The translations under genes were made by a program, and so were the position numbers. From a virus: a DNA stretch of 51,440 nucleotides. Positions 49,273 through 51,440 of the stretch are shown one piece after another (position 1 is the first letter of the stretch; every line of letters starts with the position of its first letter). The DNA is taken from positions 1-51,440 of the IMG/VR virus record IMGVR_UViG_3300023178_000068, one strand, 5' to 3'. The notes under the pieces are model-generated. The model was not told where the DNA came from, did no database searches, and saw only the letters and a list, made by a program, of their open reading frames with translations.

Positions 49273-51047
49273 TAAAAATTAAAGATTTAACTGTAAAAAA
49301 CTTTATGAGTGTGGGTAATGTTACCCAAGCTGTTGATTTTAACAAAGAACAGCTAACACTTGTGCTTGGTGAAAACTTAGACCAAGGAGGTGACGACACT
49401 GGATCAAGAAACGGAACGGGCAAGACAACAATAATTAATGCACTGTCTTATGCCTTATACGGCCAAGCACTGACTAACATCAAACGGAACAATCTTATTA
49501 ACAAGACCAATTCCAAAGGTATGTTAGTCACCCTTAACTTCGATAAAGATGGCAATAGTTATCGGATTGAACGTGGCAGGTCGCCTAATGTTCTTAAGTT
49601 TTACATCAACAATCACGAACAAGTAGATGCAAACATTGACGAATCACAAGGCGATAGCCGAGAAACACAAAAATCTATTGCAGAACTGTTAGATATGAGT
49701 CACGATATGTTCAAACATATTGTTGCACTCAACACATACACAGAGCCTTTCCTCAGTATGAGAGCAAATGATCAACGTGCAGTTATTGAACAGTTACTTG
49801 GTATTACTATCCTTACTGAAAAAGCCGAATTACTTAAAGAAAAAACAAAACAAACAAAAGATTTTATTACAGAAGAAACATTAAAGATTAATGCAATAGA
49901 AGCAAGTAACAAAAAAATTGAACAAAGCATCGAGACACTGGCTGGTAGACAACGTGCATGGCTTGCAAAACAAAAGAAAGACTATGAAAAACTAGAAACT
50001 GCTATTGAAGAATTAGAAAAACTAGATATTGATGCAGAACTAGAAGCACATGATAATTTAACTAACTGGACAGAACTAAATAATCGTCTTACTAGCCTTA
50101 ACAAAGAAAAAGCAACACTTGAAGCTGCATTATTAAGAGCAACTAAAAGTGTTGACAAGGCGGAAAAGGATATTACAGATTTAGATGACGCTATTTGTTA
50201 TACTTGCGGTCAAGAACTTCATGCAGACAAGAAAAAAGAAATTGAAACACGCAAACAAAAAGAATTAAGCGATGCACTTGCTTATCAAACTGAGGTTGCT
50301 GATAAATTAGAAGCTACTATGGGCTTTCTCAACGAGATTGGACACATAAACGGACGACCAAACACGTTTTATGAGAGTGCCAAAGAAGCATATGAACATA
50401 GAAACAACGTAGATAATCTTAAGAAAACACTGATAAGTAAAACGCAAGAAGAAGATCCTTATCAGGCACAGATTGACGACTTAAAAACAACAGCACTACA
50501 AGAAATTGATTGGAATGCTGTAAACACATTAACAAATTTAAAAGAACACCAAGAGTTTCTCCTTAAACTCCTGACCAATAAAGACAGTTTTATACGTAAG
50601 AAGATTATTGATCAGAACTTGGCGTATCTAAACAACAGGCTAACTTACTACTTAGATAAACTAGGCTTGCCTCATCAGGTCAAGTTCTTAAATGATCTGT
50701 CTGTTGAGATTACTCAACTAGGACAAGATTTAGATTTTGACAACTTATCAAGAGGCGAACGCAACAGGCTAATACTAGGCATGAGCTGGGCATTTAGAGA
50801 TGTTTGGGAATCATTGTATCAAGGCATCAACTTGTTGTTCATTGACGAGCTTATTGACTCAGGTATGGACACTGCTGGTGTTGAAAATAGTTTGGCTGTG
50901 CTCAAGAAGATGGGCAGAGAAAGACAGAAGAATGTATTCTTAATTTCACACAAAGACGAACTTGTTGGTAGAGTCAATCATGTTATGAAAGTTATCAAAG
51001 AAAATGGCTTTACTAACTATGAAAACGATATTGACATAGTAGAATGA
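49269..51047 (+). CDS. 46: Recombination ATPase subunit gp46 (SbcC/Rad50-like)
   Basis: This 592-residue ATPase is the partner of gp47. The Walker A motif GSRNGTGKTT is at 45-54. Long coiled-coil arms (about 185-300 and 325-440) meet at a zinc hook CYTC at 310-313. The ABC signature LSRGE at 493-497 and Walker B LLFIDE at 522-527 close the second half. T4 gp46 is 560 residues. The gene overlaps gp47 by 4 bases and the following small gene by 4, so the three are coupled. Confidence 0.95.
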   Translation: MIKIKDLTVKNFMSVGNVTQAVDFNKEQLTLVLGENLDQGGDDTGSRNGTGKTTIINALSYALYGQALTNIKRNNLINKTNSKGMLVTLNFDKDGNSYRIERGRSPNVLKFYINNHEQVDANIDESQGDSRETQKSIAELLDMSHDMFKHIVALNTYTEPFLSMRANDQRAVIEQLLGITILTEKAELLKEKTKQTKDFITEETLKINAIEASNKKIEQSIETLAGRQRAWLAKQKKDYEKLETAIEELEKLDIDAELEAHDNLTNWTELNNRLTSLNKEKATLEAALLRATKSVDKAEKDITDLDDAICYTCGQELHADKKKEIETRKQKELSDALAYQTEVADKLEATMGFLNEIGHINGRPNTFYESAKEAYEHRNNVDNLKKTLISKTQEEDPYQAQIDDLKTTALQEIDWNAVNTLTNLKEHQEFLLKLLTNKDSFIRKKIIDQNLAYLNNRLTYYLDKLGLPHQVKFLNDLSVEITQLGQDLDFDNLSRGERNRLILGMSWAFRDVWESLYQGINLLFIDELIDSGMDTAGVENSLAVLKKMGRERQKNVFLISHKDELVGRVNHVMKVIKENGFTNYENDIDIVE

Positions 51048-51283
51048 CAGACGACACACACGACTTGTTGATGCAGAAAGTAATGGACTACCTCAAAGCA
51101 AGTGAGGAGTTTGAAACACGGCCAAGTAAAAATACTAGCCGCACAGCAAGACGTGAACTACGAGAATTAATGAGACTAGCAAAGGCAAGACAAGACGAAA
51201 TTATGAATCACTACAACGAAGTGCTTGAAGGATTTCGTAAAGATCAAAAATGGCAAGGCAGAAGAAAACACCCACTTATATAG
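51044..51283 (+). CDS. Small basic protein of unknown function
   Basis: This 79-residue, highly charged helical protein (RPSKNTSRTARRELRELMRL, then ARQDEIMNHYNEVLEGFRKD) has a basic tail (WQGRRKHP). It starts inside the last codons of gp46 and is translated with it. I recall similar short proteins after gp46 in T4-like marine phages, but no function. The charge pattern would allow DNA binding. Confidence 0.65.
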   Translation: MTDDTHDLLMQKVMDYLKASEEFETRPSKNTSRTARRELRELMRLAKARQDEIMNHYNEVLEGFRKDQKWQGRRKHPLI

Positions 51284-51286
51284 TGT

Positions 51287-51440
51287 ATGAGTTGGACATA
51301 CAAAGGTAAGAAAGTAGAATCAATACCTGACGAATACGAAGGCTTTGTATATCTGATCACAAACAAAAAGACAAAACAAAAATACGTAGGCAAGAAGTTA
51401 GCAAAATTTAAAACAACCAAGCCACCATTAAAAGGCAAAA
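51287..51440 (+). CDS. GIY-YIG-type nuclease-like protein, 3' end beyond the window
   Basis: The first 51 codons are visible, starting ATG at 51287, 3 bases after the previous stop. Residues about 24-38 read GFVYLITNKKTKQKY and then VGKK, which fits the GIY...YIG core strands of GIY-YIG endonucleases (GFVYLI for GIY, YVG for YIG). Such proteins include homing-type and repair nucleases. The catalytic Arg and Glu would be further downstream, outside the window, so activity cannot be judged. Confidence 0.7.
   Translation, partial: MSWTYKGKKVESIPDEYEGFVYLITNKKTKQKYVGKKLAKFKTTKPPLKGK

Noticed and set aside
1-51440. tRNA genes, CRISPR arrays, integrase/att sites or insertion sequences
   Set aside because: The gaps are all under about 75 bases and hold promoters only; no direct-repeat arrays, transposase or integrase motifs were seen.

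Overview
This window is part of the genome of a T4-like marine myovirus (contractile-tailed dsDNA phage). The evidence is a block of recognisable T4-type genes: a gp48-like tail tube cap, gp53, a gp5-like hub protein, gp25 and gp6 on the minus strand, and the late sigma factor gp55 with the recombination nuclease pair gp47/gp46 on the plus strand. The DNA is AT-rich and tightly packed. Most neighbouring genes overlap by 1-22 bases, no stretch over about 75 bases lacks a gene, and I see no tRNA, CRISPR array or insertion sequence. The style of the proteins (giant mosaic baseplate protein, paralogous fibres, phage radical SAM and desaturase genes) fits the T4-like phages of marine bacteria such as SAR11 or picocyanobacteria. 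The host cannot be fixed from the sequence.

Layout. (1) 1-6254, minus: one overlapping operon read from a perfect sigma70-type promoter. It encodes a three-unit glycosyltransferase-like protein, a methyltransferase with N-terminal repeats, a small unknown, a family-10-like glycosyltransferase, a nucleotide-sugar dehydrogenase, an isochorismatase-like protein, an SGNH hydrolase-like protein and a radical SAM protein cut by the window edge. (2) 6329-7723, plus: a lone tail-fibre gene with its own late promoter. (3) 7720-8466, minus: a membrane fatty-acid desaturase. (4) 8497-9123, plus: an unknown protein. (5) 9088-13945, minus: a second operon from a sigma70-type promoter, with a small conserved protein, two related glycosyltransferases, an unknown protein, a second DGD-type glycosyltransferase and a twitch-type radical SAM protein. 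(6) 14008-47307, minus: the virion (tail fibre and baseplate) block, read from six late promoters of the form [A/C]TAAATA and including a 4739-residue protein. (7) 47380-51440, plus: gp55, gp47, gp46, a small basic protein and the start of a GIY-YIG protein.

How the parts fit. Two promoter classes divide the window. Sigma70-like TTGACA/TATAAT promoters precede both glycan/radical-SAM operons, the desaturase, gp55 and gp47. Short T4-late-like boxes lie 17-24 bases before the start codons of virion genes. By inference, the glycan, lipid and radical-SAM genes act inside the infected cell, before the late phase, probably on surface glycans, lipids or metabolites. gp55, made from a host-type promoter, then switches on the baseplate and fibre block. 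The gp55 promoter and the first late promoter of the baseplate operon lie back to back in one 72-base gap.

The most unusual items are: the giant baseplate-cluster protein with a seven-blade FG-GAP-like propeller into which carbohydrate-binding-like modules are inserted; the three-unit glycosyltransferase-like protein whose first two units have lost the DGD motif; the repeat-methyltransferase fusion; the near-leaderless consensus promoters; and three tandem fibre paralogues that share an N-terminus but end in unrelated C-terminal domains.
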